Assembly: GCF_025290035.1 (NCBI RefSeq)
Contig: NZ_JAMBKT010000007.1
Coordinates: 1-41,591, forward strand
DNA length: 41,591 bases
Origin: Apilactobacillus sp.
GTDB taxonomy: Bacteria > Bacillota > Bacilli > Lactobacillales > Lactobacillaceae
Direction: 5' to 3'
The position numbers and the translations under genes were made by a program. Under the pieces are notes generated by a model, which was not told the DNA's origin, ran no database searches, and saw only the letters and a list, made by a program, of their open reading frames with translations. Shown here piece by piece: positions 9,633 to 17,299 of the stretch (position 1 is the first letter of the stretch; each line of letters starts with the position of its first letter).

Positions 9633-10539
9633 AGACTAAAAATGGATATTTAGTTTTATAATATTCTAAATCATAGAATCTACTACCCAATGTTTCACCA
9701 TCCGCGTGGCCATATTCTAGAGAAGGAATTTCAATTCTGATATTAGAACTGTGAATCTTAAAAGCTGACTTAACGGTTAGATGATGTTTAAAGATAACTT
9801 TCATTAAGACGAAAAATAGTTGAACAATATTTTTTCTCTTTAAAACCATTAAATCGACCTCATTAGTATCGTTATTATTGGTGGCGGAAACCATAAAGGC
9901 TTTCTTTAACTCATATTTTTTATCATCCGCTTTAATAATCACTGGGAACGTACTTAGATTATAGATAGTTGGAATGATGGATAAGTAGTATTGAAAACGA
10001 GTCTTTAAGTTGATTTTATGAGTTCTAAAATTATTTTTTAAGCTAAAGACATTGGCGTCTAAACCAATTCCTAAATTGGTTAAAAAGATGCCATCTTGTT
10101 TTTTAATATGTTCAGTGAATAATCCAACATCATGCATTAGAATTTTAGGATTATCCATTGTTTCTGCGATGTTAGCTTTCATGTTAAATTGCTTTTTTAA
10201 GTGGTTAAAGAAGTTATTATTAGAGCCAGCAGGGATAATTGACATTGGAATGTCTGGAATTTGTTGATCTACTTTTTGAGCTTCTTTAACACCTTGGATA
10301 GCTTCATGAACAGTACCATCTCCACCAATCACGATAATTCCCTTAGGTAGATTATCAATTCGATTGTTTATTATTAAATGGTGCGAAACAATTGAAATTA
10401 AGTGAAGAGGGTGCCTTGATATCTTCAATTTATAATTAAGTTCTAGACGGTCTAATTGTTTTTTGATTTCTGGCCATTGATTTTTTGTTTTGCGTCGGTT
10501 AGCAACTGGATTTAAAACAACTAGAAAGTAATTATTCAA
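9631..10539 (-). CDS. Diacylglycerol kinase family lipid kinase
   Basis: A 302-residue soluble lipid kinase of the DgkB/YegS type. It phosphorylates diacylglycerol or a related lipid with ATP at the membrane surface and recycles diacylglycerol from lipoteichoic acid synthesis. Visible motifs are NPVANRR (residues 10-16), the nucleotide-binding GGDGTVHE (72-79) and PAGSNNNF (103-110, the GTxNDFAR-like loop), plus the C-terminal EIPSLEYGHADGE segment. The start is TTG at 10539, preceded by AAAGGAGA with an 8-nt spacer; the ATG just upstream is out of frame and quickly stops. It lies downstream of rnjA, separated by a terminator. Confidence 0.88.
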   Translation of the reverse strand: MNNYFLVVLNPVANRRKTKNQWPEIKKQLDRLELNYKLKISRHPLHLISIVSHHLIINNRIDNLPKGIIVIGGDGTVHEAIQGVKEAQKVDQQIPDIPMSIIPAGSNNNFFNHLKKQFNMKANIAETMDNPKILMHDVGLFTEHIKKQDGIFLTNLGIGLDANVFSLKNNFRTHKINLKTRFQYYLSIIPTIYNLSTFPVIIKADDKKYELKKAFMVSATNNNDTNEVDLMVLKRKNIVQLFFVLMKVIFKHHLTVKSAFKIHSSNIRIEIPSLEYGHADGETLGSRFYDLEYYKTKYPFLV

Positions 10540-10562
10540 TTAACATTCTCCTTTCTTTTAAA

Positions 10563-10597
10563 TAAAAAAAACGAATTCTACTAAGAATTCGTTTTTT
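10563..10597 (-). terminator. Intrinsic terminator of rpoY-rnjA
   Basis: The stem ACGAATTCT / AGAATTCGT with an ACTA loop is extended by A- and T-runs on both sides. On the minus strand it follows the rnjA stop and is rich in T after the stem. It also separates the lipid kinase gene from rnjA. Confidence 0.85.
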
Positions 10598-10616
10598 AAT
10601 AATTATCAATTGTAAA

Positions 10617-12299
10617 TTATTTTTTGTTCATAATTAACATTGGTAAAATTAGAGGGTGTCTTTCAGTCTTATTGTATAAGAATTCTTGTAAGTCATCGAT
10701 TATAGCATTTCTAATACTAGATTCGTTAGCGTTCTTGTTACGCATAGCTCTTCTGATTGTTCTGAAGACTAATCTTCTACCTTCATCTAGTAATTGACCT
10801 GATTCTCTCATGTAAACAAAACCTCTGGATAGTAGGTCAGGACCTGATTGAATTTCTTGATCTTTTAGATTTATTGTTGCAACAACAACAACTAAACCTT
10901 CTTCTGATAGTAACTGACGATCTCTAAGAACAACGTTACCAATATCACCAATACCGTTACCATCGATGTAAACATCTCCAGCAGCAAAGTGACCAGCAAT
11001 TCTTGCAGAGTCTTTGGTAAGAGCTAAAACATCACCGTTTTTCATGATGAAGCTATTTTCCATTGGAACGCCACATTGTTCTGCTAACTCAGTGTGAATC
11101 TTAAGCATTCTAAATTCACCGTGAATTGGCATGAAATACTTAGGTTTCATTAAACTAAGCATTAGCTTTTGTTCTTCTTGACCACCATGTCCAGATGTAT
11201 GAATTTTGTTAATTTTACCATGAATTACTTTAGCACCAGCTTCTTCTAATTCATTGATAACACGATTAACACTAACAGTGTTACCTGGAATAGGGTTACT
11301 TGAGAAAACAACAGTATCATTTGGTTGAATAGCAATTTGTCTGTGAGTACCGTTAGCTATTCTAGATAGTGCAGCCATAGTTTCACCTTGAGAACCAGTA
11401 CATAAAATCAATGTTTTTTCAGCTGGTAGTGATTGTAGTTCAGAAGCATCAACGAAAGTACCTTCAGGAACGTTTAAGTATCCTAACTCTTGACCATTAA
11501 CAATGGCAGCTTCCATACTTCTACCAAAAACTGCAATTTTTCTGTCATGCTTAATAGCAGCATCACAGGCGGTTTTAATTCTAGAAATATTAGATGCGAA
11601 AGTGGCGAAAATGATTCTACCAGTTTCTTCATCGAAGATATGTTCAACAGCTGAACTAATCCAACTTTCTGATTTAGTCCAGACAGGTCTTTCAGCATTA
11701 GTACTGTCAGACATTAAACAAAGTACACCTTCTCGACCTAATCTAGCCATTTCTTGTAAATCAGGCGGCTGTCTCGTTACTGGTGTTAAGTCAAACTTGT
11801 AATCACCAGTTTCCACGATAACTCCAGAAGGGGTGTGCACAGCAATTCCTAAAGTATCTGGAATTGAGTGAGTAGTTCTGAAGAATGACACCTTGGTTTT
11901 GTTAAACTTTAGAACAGTTTTTGGATTGATTTCGTGAATTTCTGTACTTCTTAATAATCCATGTTCTTCTAATTTATTTTTGATAAGTGCTGACGCCAAT
12001 GGACCAGCGTAAATAGGAACATTTAAATCGCGGATTAAGTAAGGAACACCACCGATATGATCTTCATGTCCGTGGGTAATAACTAATGCTTTGATTTTGT
12101 CCTTGTTTTTTACTAGATATTGGTAATCAGGGATAACATAATCTACCCCTAATAAATCATCTTCTGGGAACTTAATTCCAGCATCTATTAGAATGATTTC
12201 ATCTTGAAATTGAACACCGTAAGTGTTTTTTCCAATTTCACCAAGTCCACCAACGCCATAAATAGCTGTTTCGTTATTTTTGACGTTTAGTTTGTTCAT
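10617..12299 (-). CDS. rnjA: Ribonuclease J1
   Basis: A 560-residue metallo-beta-lactamase/beta-CASP ribonuclease with 5'-3' exonuclease and endonuclease activity, central to mRNA decay and rRNA maturation in Firmicutes. The metal-binding motif [10 protein letters not shown] is intact (H76, H78, D80, H81). Also present are [15 protein letters not shown], the phosphate-pocket segment [18 protein letters not shown] and PIHGEF. All catalytic residues are therefore present, unlike its paralogue at 26434-28125. The ATG is 2 nt after the rpoY stop, with CGGAG inside rpoY, so the pair is cotranscribed and coupled. Confidence 0.96.
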   Translation of the reverse strand: MNKLNVKNNETAIYGVGGLGEIGKNTYGVQFQDEIILIDAGIKFPEDDLLGVDYVIPDYQYLVKNKDKIKALVITHGHEDHIGGVPYLIRDLNVPIYAGPLASALIKNKLEEHGLLRSTEIHEINPKTVLKFNKTKVSFFRTTHSIPDTLGIAVHTPSGVIVETGDYKFDLTPVTRQPPDLQEMARLGREGVLCLMSDSTNAERPVWTKSESWISSAVEHIFDEETGRIIFATFASNISRIKTACDAAIKHDRKIAVFGRSMEAAIVNGQELGYLNVPEGTFVDASELQSLPAEKTLILCTGSQGETMAALSRIANGTHRQIAIQPNDTVVFSSNPIPGNTVSVNRVINELEEAGAKVIHGKINKIHTSGHGGQEEQKLMLSLMKPKYFMPIHGEFRMLKIHTELAEQCGVPMENSFIMKNGDVLALTKDSARIAGHFAAGDVYIDGNGIGDIGNVVLRDRQLLSEEGLVVVVATINLKDQEIQSGPDLLSRGFVYMRESGQLLDEGRRLVFRTIRRAMRNKNANESSIRNAIIDDLQEFLYNKTERHPLILPMLIMNKK

Positions 12300-12301
12300 A
12301 A

Positions 12302-12517
12302 TTATTTAAACTCCGTAATTTTAAAATCTGGGCTCTTTTGTTCGTAAGCCAAGTGGTTTCCTTCTAGAGGTTCGATAAATTCGATGTTGTGATCAGTGTT
12401 TTGGTCAACAAGTTCTCTTGCTTCAACTTCTGTATCACATTCCACGTATAGTGCTTTAGTGAACTCTCTCTTAGGATTTGCTTTGTTATCTTCTTGGTAT
12501 AAAACTTTAAATATCAT
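12302..12517 (-). CDS. rpoY: RNA polymerase epsilon subunit (DUF1447)
   Basis: A 71-residue protein matching the epsilon subunit of Firmicutes RNA polymerase (formerly YkzG), a small auxiliary subunit bound near the core jaw. The N-terminus [18 protein letters not shown], the middle segment AREL and the [15 protein letters not shown] segment are typical. Length is normal. The rpoY-rnjA pairing is conserved across Bacilli. SD AAGGAGAT precedes the ATG. Its leader carries a promoter and a short hairpin, described separately. Confidence 0.93.
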   Translation of the reverse strand: MIFKVLYQEDNKANPKREFTKALYVECDTEVEARELVDQNTDHNIEFIEPLEGNHLAYEQKSPDFKITEFK

Positions 12518-12556
12518 AAAAAATACAATCTCCTTCTATGTTTTTTAACCGTGCGA

Positions 12557-12571
12557 TTGTGTGGTACACAA
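12557..12571 (-). promoter_or_regulatory. Hairpin/inverted repeat near 5' end of rpoY-rnjA transcript
   Basis: A perfect 6-bp inverted repeat, TTGTGT-ACC-ACACAA on the minus strand, sits just downstream of the predicted transcription start and about 40 nt before rpoY. It could be a 5' hairpin on the mRNA or an operator. Function is unproven. Confidence 0.4.
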
Positions 12572-12583
12572 CTAATTGATTTA

Positions 12584-12592
12584 ATTTTATCA
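12584..12592 (-). promoter_or_regulatory. Candidate extended -10 promoter for rpoY-rnjA
   Basis: The minus strand reads TGATAAAAT, an extended -10, about 67 bases before the rpoY ATG. No strong -35 is seen. Confidence 0.55.
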
Positions 12593-12676
12593 TATTAATA
12601 TTGATAAGTATAGTAACCAATAAACGAACATAAATGATAGAATTAAAAGAAATAAATGGTCGGGGAGGTAAATGTG

Positions 12677-13105
12677 ATGAAGTTATTTTTGGAAATATTA
12701 TTTGGATTTATAATCGCGGTTGTTGGTTATAATTTAATTCATTATTTTTTTATCACAAGACCCAAAGATGCTGGCAAAAGTGAAACAATCTCAGTTTTAA
12801 ATGATTTAATGGAATCAGCAGGAGAAAAATGCAAAATAAAAATCTTTAAAATTAATGATTTATCTGAAATTTGGGAAAGAAATATTTATGTTTTTGAATA
12901 TGTGAGTGAAGCTGATAATCAATTAATCCAGACAATTACTGATGAAATTGAGAGTATTAATAAATCTGGAAAATGGAACCATAAAATTGTTATGACAGAT
13001 CACTACACTAGAGATAACTATATTCATATTGATTTAGCATATCTATTAAACCTGGCTACTTACGAATATGTTTTAGATATGGAAAAGTTAAAAAATGTAA
13101 ATTAA
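12677..13105 (+). CDS. Unrecognised membrane-anchored protein
   Basis: A 142-residue protein I do not recognise. Residues 3-26 are strongly hydrophobic and form one N-terminal membrane anchor or uncleaved signal. The rest is soluble and mixed alpha/beta in character, with many Asp, Glu, Lys and Asn and no cysteine pair, metal motif or Walker motif. I choose ATG 12677, which has GGGGAGGT 8 nt upstream and begins directly with the membrane segment. A GTG one codon earlier and an ATG at 12656 are alternatives, but the latter lies upstream of that ribosome binding site. The gene stands alone between rpoY (divergent) and def (convergent) and shares a terminator with def. Confidence 0.7.
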   Translation: MKLFLEILFGFIIAVVGYNLIHYFFITRPKDAGKSETISVLNDLMESAGEKCKIKIFKINDLSEIWERNIYVFEYVSEADNQLIQTITDEIESINKSGKWNHKIVMTDHYTRDNYIHIDLAYLLNLATYEYVLDMEKLKNVN

Positions 13106-13135
13106 AAAGCACAGACAATATGTCTGTGCTTTCTT
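13104..13135. terminator. Bidirectional terminator between unknown membrane protein gene and def
   Basis: The stem AAAGCACAGACA / TGTCTGTGCTTT has an ATA loop, with A residues to the left and T residues to the right, between two converging stop codons. Confidence 0.88.
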
Positions 13136-13137
13136 TA

Positions 13138-13701
13138 TTATTCAATGAATAAGTCGTTATCAACTTTTGAAAATGGATTTTCTTTATCAACGTGATCGTA
13201 GAATAAAGTACCATGTAAATGATCAATTTCATGTTGGCAAACAATAGCAGGATAGTTTTTCAAACGAATGGTATGTTCTTCACCATTAACATCTTGGTAT
13301 TTTAATGTAATTCTTGCGGCACGGTGAATAAAACCAGGGACATCTTCATCAACTGATAAGCATCCTTCACCTTCAGTAATCGCACATCTTTGAACAGAAC
13401 TAGATAAAATAACAGGATTAATAATTACATCTTTAAAGATTGGTTCTCCGTCACCTTCAAAGTCGTTAGGAACAAGAACAGATGCCATCATTTTTGAAAC
13501 ACCAACTTGTGGTGCAGCAAGTCCAACACCAGCTCTTAGTTTGTATTTTTCACAAAGCACAGGATCTTGACTTACTTCTAAGTATTCCATCATGTCTTCG
13601 GCTAATTTTTTGTCTTCATCGCTAAGTGGAAACTCAACCTTTTCGGCTTGTTTTCTAAGTACTTTATTACCATCACGAACGATGTCTTTCATTAATATCA
13701 C
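13138..13701 (-). CDS. def: Peptide deformylase
   Basis: A 187-residue metalloenzyme that removes the N-formyl group from nascent proteins at the ribosome exit. The three signature motifs are present: [10 protein letters not shown] (58-67), EGCLSV with metal ligand C114, and QHEIDHLHG with ligands H157 and H161 and catalytic E158. The internal insertion and length are typical of type II Gram-positive deformylases. The start is GTG at 13701, supported by GGGAGG 8 nt upstream; the ATG three codons later would be about 17 nt from that site. It is divergent from the LDH-like gene and has its own extended -10 promoter. Confidence 0.95.
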   Translation of the reverse strand: MILMKDIVRDGNKVLRKQAEKVEFPLSDEDKKLAEDMMEYLEVSQDPVLCEKYKLRAGVGLAAPQVGVSKMMASVLVPNDFEGDGEPIFKDVIINPVILSSSVQRCAITEGEGCLSVDEDVPGFIHRAARITLKYQDVNGEEHTIRLKNYPAIVCQHEIDHLHGTLFYDHVDKENPFSKVDNDLFIE

Positions 13702-13731
13702 GTGAATGACCTCCCAGTTATTTATTAATCT

Positions 13732-13740
13732 ATTATACCA
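13732..13740 (-). promoter_or_regulatory. Candidate extended -10 promoter for def
   Basis: The minus strand reads TGGTATAAT about 31 bases before the GTG start. The -35 region is poor. Confidence 0.6.
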
Positions 13741-13799
13741 TAATATATCAAAACGAATTTATTAAACGGAAGATAAAAAAGATGCCTTTTTTTGACTCG

Positions 13800-13808
13800 T
13801 GGTATAAT
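13800..13808 (+). promoter_or_regulatory. Candidate extended -10 promoter for LDH-like gene
   Basis: TGGTATAAT, the same 9-mer as in the def promoter on the other strand, lies 30 bases before the ATG. A TTGACT is present but only 5 bp upstream and cannot be its -35. Confidence 0.6.
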
Positions 13809-13837
13809 TACATTACTTATTATTTCGGAGGCAGATT

Positions 13838-14764
13838 ATGAATACTAATTTAGTAGTTGACGGTGATCAAGATAGAATAAAAGCACTAGTTGAATGTATG
13901 CTTTTTATAGATTATCCAGTTCATTTAACAATTCTTAATCATAATATGGATGATTTTATCAGCAATATTAAATCACGTTTGTTGTGCGAAAATTTTGATG
14001 TAGCAATAGATGATGATAATGTTGATTACCATGACTTTGATGGATTTATGTATTTATATCCATTTCCGGAAGATGATTTAAAAGATAAAGAAGAAGTGGT
14101 TAATTTTCTTTCTCCATATTTAGATCAATTCAGAACGTCACTAAATTTAGCTATTAAAGGTGGATTTAGCGGAAAAATTCTAATTAATGGTTACTATGAC
14201 GAAATTCTTAATTATTTCGCCACTAAGTTTTCAGGTAAAGAACCAAATACGGTTATTTCAACAGGATTACTAGGGAAAACACTTTTATTGAAGCATCTAT
14301 TAAGAAGATATTTTAATATTAGTTTGTCTGATATTAATGTGAGTGTCGTGGGGAATCAATCAACTAACTTAATTACTTGGAGTAGAGCTTATATTGGTCA
14401 ATCACCAATTCTTTCGTATTTAGCTAATCCAAATAATTTATTTAGTACAGAAATATTTGCCAAGGCCGAAGAAATCTTAAGCCAAAATCATTTTGATGAA
14501 GTTGTTCAAATGAAGGCTATTTTGATGATCTTGGATGCAATATTTATGGAAAAACCCTGTTTAGCTAGTGTAGGACACGTTGTCAATTTAAATGATGATG
14601 TTACTGCGGTGAGTGAACCAGTTATGCTAAATCATACAGGGATGGTATCAACAGTTGAACTGGTTCTTTCTGATAAAGAAAATCAAGTTTATTTGGAATC
14701 GAAAAAAGAAGTTATCGACATAATTAATTTAATTGTAGAAGGTAGTAGAGATCAAGATGAATAA
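13838..14764 (+). CDS. Lactate/malate dehydrogenase-like protein lacking catalytic residues
   Basis: A 308-residue soluble protein that I align by eye with L-lactate dehydrogenases, mainly in the C-terminal half. FSGKEPNTVISTG matches the LDH segment before the active-site helix, WSRAYIG (181-187) matches WSHANIG, and the C-terminal VSEPVMLNHTGMVSTVEL matches the VPAVVNRNGI region. The GEHGD catalytic loop reads GNQST (172-176), so the catalytic His is Gln. The Asp and Arg of the LDSAR helix read as Lys and Leu (about 147 and 150). The N-terminal GxGxxG of an NAD-binding fold is also absent. It is an intact frame, not a decayed pseudogene, and is best called a probable pseudoenzyme. It overlaps the UPF0223 gene by 8 nt. 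Confidence 0.7.
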   Translation: MNTNLVVDGDQDRIKALVECMLFIDYPVHLTILNHNMDDFISNIKSRLLCENFDVAIDDDNVDYHDFDGFMYLYPFPEDDLKDKEEVVNFLSPYLDQFRTSLNLAIKGGFSGKILINGYYDEILNYFATKFSGKEPNTVISTGLLGKTLLLKHLLRRYFNISLSDINVSVVGNQSTNLITWSRAYIGQSPILSYLANPNNLFSTEIFAKAEEILSQNHFDEVVQMKAILMILDAIFMEKPCLASVGHVVNLNDDVTAVSEPVMLNHTGMVSTVELVLSDKENQVYLESKKEVIDIINLIVEGSRDQDE

Positions 14765-15035
14765 TTACTCATATCCAATCCTTGAAGATTGGAGCAAAGA
14801 AGAATTAATGACTATGATGAAACTATACAATTCAGTGGAAGAAGCATATGAGAATCCGAATGGATCTAACGCTAAAAATATTGTTGATTTATATAAACAA
14901 TTTCAGATGATTAATCCAGCTAAAATGGAACAAAAACAAATTGATCGCGATTTCGCAAACATTTCTGGATATAGTTTGTTTAAAACATTTAAAGCTGCTC
15001 AATTGGTCAAAAAAAATAACGTCAAAATGGATTAA
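14757..15035 (+). CDS. UPF0223 family protein (YktA-like)
   Basis: A 92-residue protein of the UPF0223 family. The family pattern is visible: an N-terminal YSYPILEDWSKEELMTM segment, a middle helix with VEEAYE, and the C-terminal ISGYSLFKTFKAAQ. No biochemical function is known for the family. Its start lies inside the last codons of the LDH-like gene (8-nt overlap), so the two are probably translated as a coupled pair. In lactobacilli the family often sits near typA, as here. Confidence 0.8.
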   Translation: MNNYSYPILEDWSKEELMTMMKLYNSVEEAYENPNGSNAKNIVDLYKQFQMINPAKMEQKQIDRDFANISGYSLFKTFKAAQLVKKNNVKMD

Positions 15036-15122
15036 ATTAGTTTTTTATAATATATAAACATTTATCAAATGAGAATAGTTATTAAACGCTAATAATTAAG
15101 CATTTCATTAAGGTTGCTAATA

Positions 15123-15152
15123 TTGACGTATTTACTTTTTGTGTGGTATTAT
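15123..15152 (+). promoter_or_regulatory. Strong candidate promoter in the gap before typA
   Basis: TTGACG (5 of 6) and TATTAT (5 of 6) are separated by 18 bp, and the -10 is also extended (TGGTATTAT). Start of transcription is expected near 15159. It drives the short structured RNA described next. Confidence 0.75.
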
Positions 15153-15158
15153 CAATAA

Positions 15159-15244
15159 CTGTATTGGTAGCGACGAAGATTGCACAAAAGAACTTTTCTA
15201 ACATTTGGTTAAGTTCCGACTGTGACTATTGTCACAGTTTTTTT
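15159..15244 (+). ncRNA. Candidate short structured RNA or leader attenuator upstream of typA
   Basis: A strong promoter is followed after about 60 nt by a terminator, with no open reading frame between, which predicts a transcript of roughly 85 nt. It can fold a first hairpin (GAACTT 15190-15195 with AAGTTC 15211-15216, plus inner AAC/GTT) and then the terminator hairpin. Two readings fit: a free-standing small RNA, or a leader whose terminator controls read-through into typA 95 nt downstream. I do not recognise a known RNA family. Confidence 0.5.
15218..15244 (+). terminator. Intrinsic terminator in typA upstream region
   Basis: The perfect stem ACTGTGAC / GTCACAGT with a TATT loop is followed by six T residues. 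It lies before typA, not after a gene, which marks it as the end of a short RNA or an attenuator. Confidence 0.85.
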
Positions 15245-15271
15245 ATGCAAATTTAATTATTTAACGTAATA

Positions 15272-15286
15272 AACTCGGTCCGAGTT
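15272..15286. promoter_or_regulatory. 15-bp perfect palindrome before typA, operator-like
   Basis: AACTCGGTCCGAGTT has 7-bp arms around a single T. It lies 6 bp upstream of a possible -10 (TATTAT, 15293-15298) and 52 bp before the typA ATG. It is unusually GC-rich for this intergenic region. It could bind a dimeric regulator or form a small RNA hairpin with a GGUCC loop. Confidence 0.45.
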
Positions 15287-15338
15287 GCTAAGTATTATAG
15301 AAACAAATATTTATGCTTCGAAGGGAAGGAAACTCATA

Positions 15339-17177
15339 ATGAAGACAAGAGACGATATTAGAAATATTGCTATTATTGCCCACGTTGACCACGGTAAAAC
15401 AACTTTGGTTAACGAATTACTAAAGCAATCAGATACTTTAGATGAACACGTTCAAATTGAAGATCGTGCCATGGATACTAATGATATTGAAAAGGAACGT
15501 GGTATCACAATCCTTTCAAAGAATACTGCTGTTAGATACCAAGATAAACAAATTAACATCTTGGATACACCAGGACATGCTGACTTCGGTGGAGAAGTTG
15601 AACGTATTATGAGAATGGTTGACGGTGTTCTTTTAGTTGTTGACGCTTTTGAAGGTACTATGCCACAAACTCGTTTTGTTTTGAAAAAAGCGCTAGACCA
15701 ACATTTAACACCTGTTGTTGTTATTAACAAGGTTGACCGTCCAGGTTCTCGTCCTAGCGAAGTTGTTGATGAAGTATTAGACCTATTTATTGAATTAGGT
15801 GCTGATGATGATCAACTAGACTTCCCAGTTATTTACACTTCTGCTATGAACGGTACTTCAAGTTACGATGAAGACTTATCAACCCAAGAACACACTATGA
15901 AGCCAATCTTTGACACAATTGTTAAAGCTATCCCAGCTCCAGAAGACAACTCAGATGAACCACTACAATTCCAAGTTGCTATGCTTGACTATGACGACTT
16001 CGTTGGTCGTATCGGTATTGGTCGTATCTTTAGAGGTACAATCAAGGTTGGTGACAACGTTACAGTTATGAAACTTGATGGTTCTACTCAAAACTTCCGT
16101 GTTACTAAGCTTATGGGATTCTTTGGTCTTAAGAAGTTAGACATCGAAGAAGCCAAAGCAGGTGACTTAATTGCCATTTCTGGTATGGAAGAAATCAACG
16201 TTGGGGAATCTGTAGTTGATCCTTCAGCTCAAGAAGCACTTCCAATTCTAAGAATTGACGAACCAACTCTACAAATGACATTCGGTACAAACACTTCACC
16301 ATTTGCTGGTAAAGAAGGTAAGTTTGTTACTGCTCGTCAACTACAAGACCGTCTAGAAAGAGAATTACACACTGATGTTTCTCTACGTGTTGATGAAACT
16401 GATCAACCAGGTTCATGGACTGTATCTGGTCGTGGTGAACTTCATTTATCAATCTTAATTGAAAACTTAAGACGTGAAGGATACGAATTACAAGTATCAC
16501 GTCCACAAGTTATCATTAGAGAAATTGATGGACAACAATGTGAACCATTTGAATCAGTTCAAATCGATACTCCAGATGAATACTCTGGTACTATCATTCA
16601 AACATTATCAGAAAGAAAAGGTAACATGCAAAACATGGAAAGTGTTGGAAATGGTCAAACTCGTTTGACATTCCTTGCACCTTCACGTGGTTTGATTGGT
16701 TACTCAACTGAATTCCTTTCAATCACTCGTGGTTACGGAATTATGAACCATACTTTCGACAGTTACCAACCAGTTATCAAGAACTGGAACCCAGGTAGAA
16801 GAAATGGTGCCTTAGTTTCAATTAACGAAGGTAAGACAACTACTTACGCTACTATGGGTATTGAAGATCGTGGTACTATCTTCGTAGATCCAGGTACTGA
16901 AGTATACGAAGGTATGATTGTTGGTAAGAACAGTCGTGATAACGATATCTCAGTTAACATCACTAAAGGTAAGCAAATGACTAACGTTCGTGCTTCTGCT
17001 AAGGATGAAACTGCTAAGATTAAGGAACCACAACACTTAACTCTTGAAGAATCTCTAGAATTCTTAAATGAAGATGAACTTTGTGAAGTTACACCAGAAA
17101 ACATTCGTTTAAGAAAAGAAATTCTAAACACTAACGAACGTGAAAAACAAGCTAAGCGTAGACGTCATAACAGCTAA
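15339..17177 (+). CDS. typA: Ribosome-associated GTPase TypA/BipA
   Basis: A 612-residue translational GTPase of the EF-G family that helps 50S subunit assembly and adaptation to stress and cold. The G1 motif AHVDHGKTT is at residues 14-22, followed by the G2 region RGITI, the G3 motif [11 protein letters not shown] and the G4 motif NKVD. Domains resembling EF-G III and V and the BipA-specific C-terminal domain follow, with a basic tail. I choose the ATG at 15339 because AAGGGAAGG lies about 9 nt upstream and family members begin at this point. An upstream TTG would run through the palindrome. Codon use is biased to high-expression codons (CGT, AAC). Confidence 0.96.
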   Translation: MKTRDDIRNIAIIAHVDHGKTTLVNELLKQSDTLDEHVQIEDRAMDTNDIEKERGITILSKNTAVRYQDKQINILDTPGHADFGGEVERIMRMVDGVLLVVDAFEGTMPQTRFVLKKALDQHLTPVVVINKVDRPGSRPSEVVDEVLDLFIELGADDDQLDFPVIYTSAMNGTSSYDEDLSTQEHTMKPIFDTIVKAIPAPEDNSDEPLQFQVAMLDYDDFVGRIGIGRIFRGTIKVGDNVTVMKLDGSTQNFRVTKLMGFFGLKKLDIEEAKAGDLIAISGMEEINVGESVVDPSAQEALPILRIDEPTLQMTFGTNTSPFAGKEGKFVTARQLQDRLERELHTDVSLRVDETDQPGSWTVSGRGELHLSILIENLRREGYELQVSRPQVIIREIDGQQCEPFESVQIDTPDEYSGTIIQTLSERKGNMQNMESVGNGQTRLTFLAPSRGLIGYSTEFLSITRGYGIMNHTFDSYQPVIKNWNPGRRNGALVSINEGKTTTYATMGIEDRGTIFVDPGTEVYEGMIVGKNSRDNDISVNITKGKQMTNVRASAKDETAKIKEPQHLTLEESLEFLNEDELCEVTPENIRLRKEILNTNEREKQAKRRRHNS

Positions 17178-17184
17178 TACGCTT

Positions 17185-17217
17185 AAAAGGATGAACATTA
17201 ATGTTCATCCTTTTTTT
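17185..17217 (+). terminator. Intrinsic terminator of typA
   Basis: A perfect palindrome (AAAAGGATGAACAT, TA, ATGTTCATCCTTTT) is followed by further T residues. Confidence 0.9.
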
Positions 17218-17252
17218 GTGCATTGAAATTATGCTAAGCTCACAAACAGATA

Positions 17253-17261
17253 TGCTATAAT
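17253..17261 (+). promoter_or_regulatory. Candidate extended -10 promoter for ftsW
   Basis: TGCTATAAT, an extended -10 with a perfect hexamer, lies about 38 bp before the ATG. No clear -35 is seen. Confidence 0.6.
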
Positions 17262-17299
17262 ATTAGTAATATTCAAATGGGTAATATGGAGATGTACTT

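Noticed and set aside
11503-11802. Plus-strand open frame of 99 codons inside rnjA
   Set aside because: It is a shadow of rnjA, with no ribosome binding site or family match.
13792-13808. TTGACT followed by TATAAT before the LDH-like gene
   Set aside because: The spacer is only 5 bp, so TTGACT cannot be the -35 for that -10; only the extended -10 was kept.
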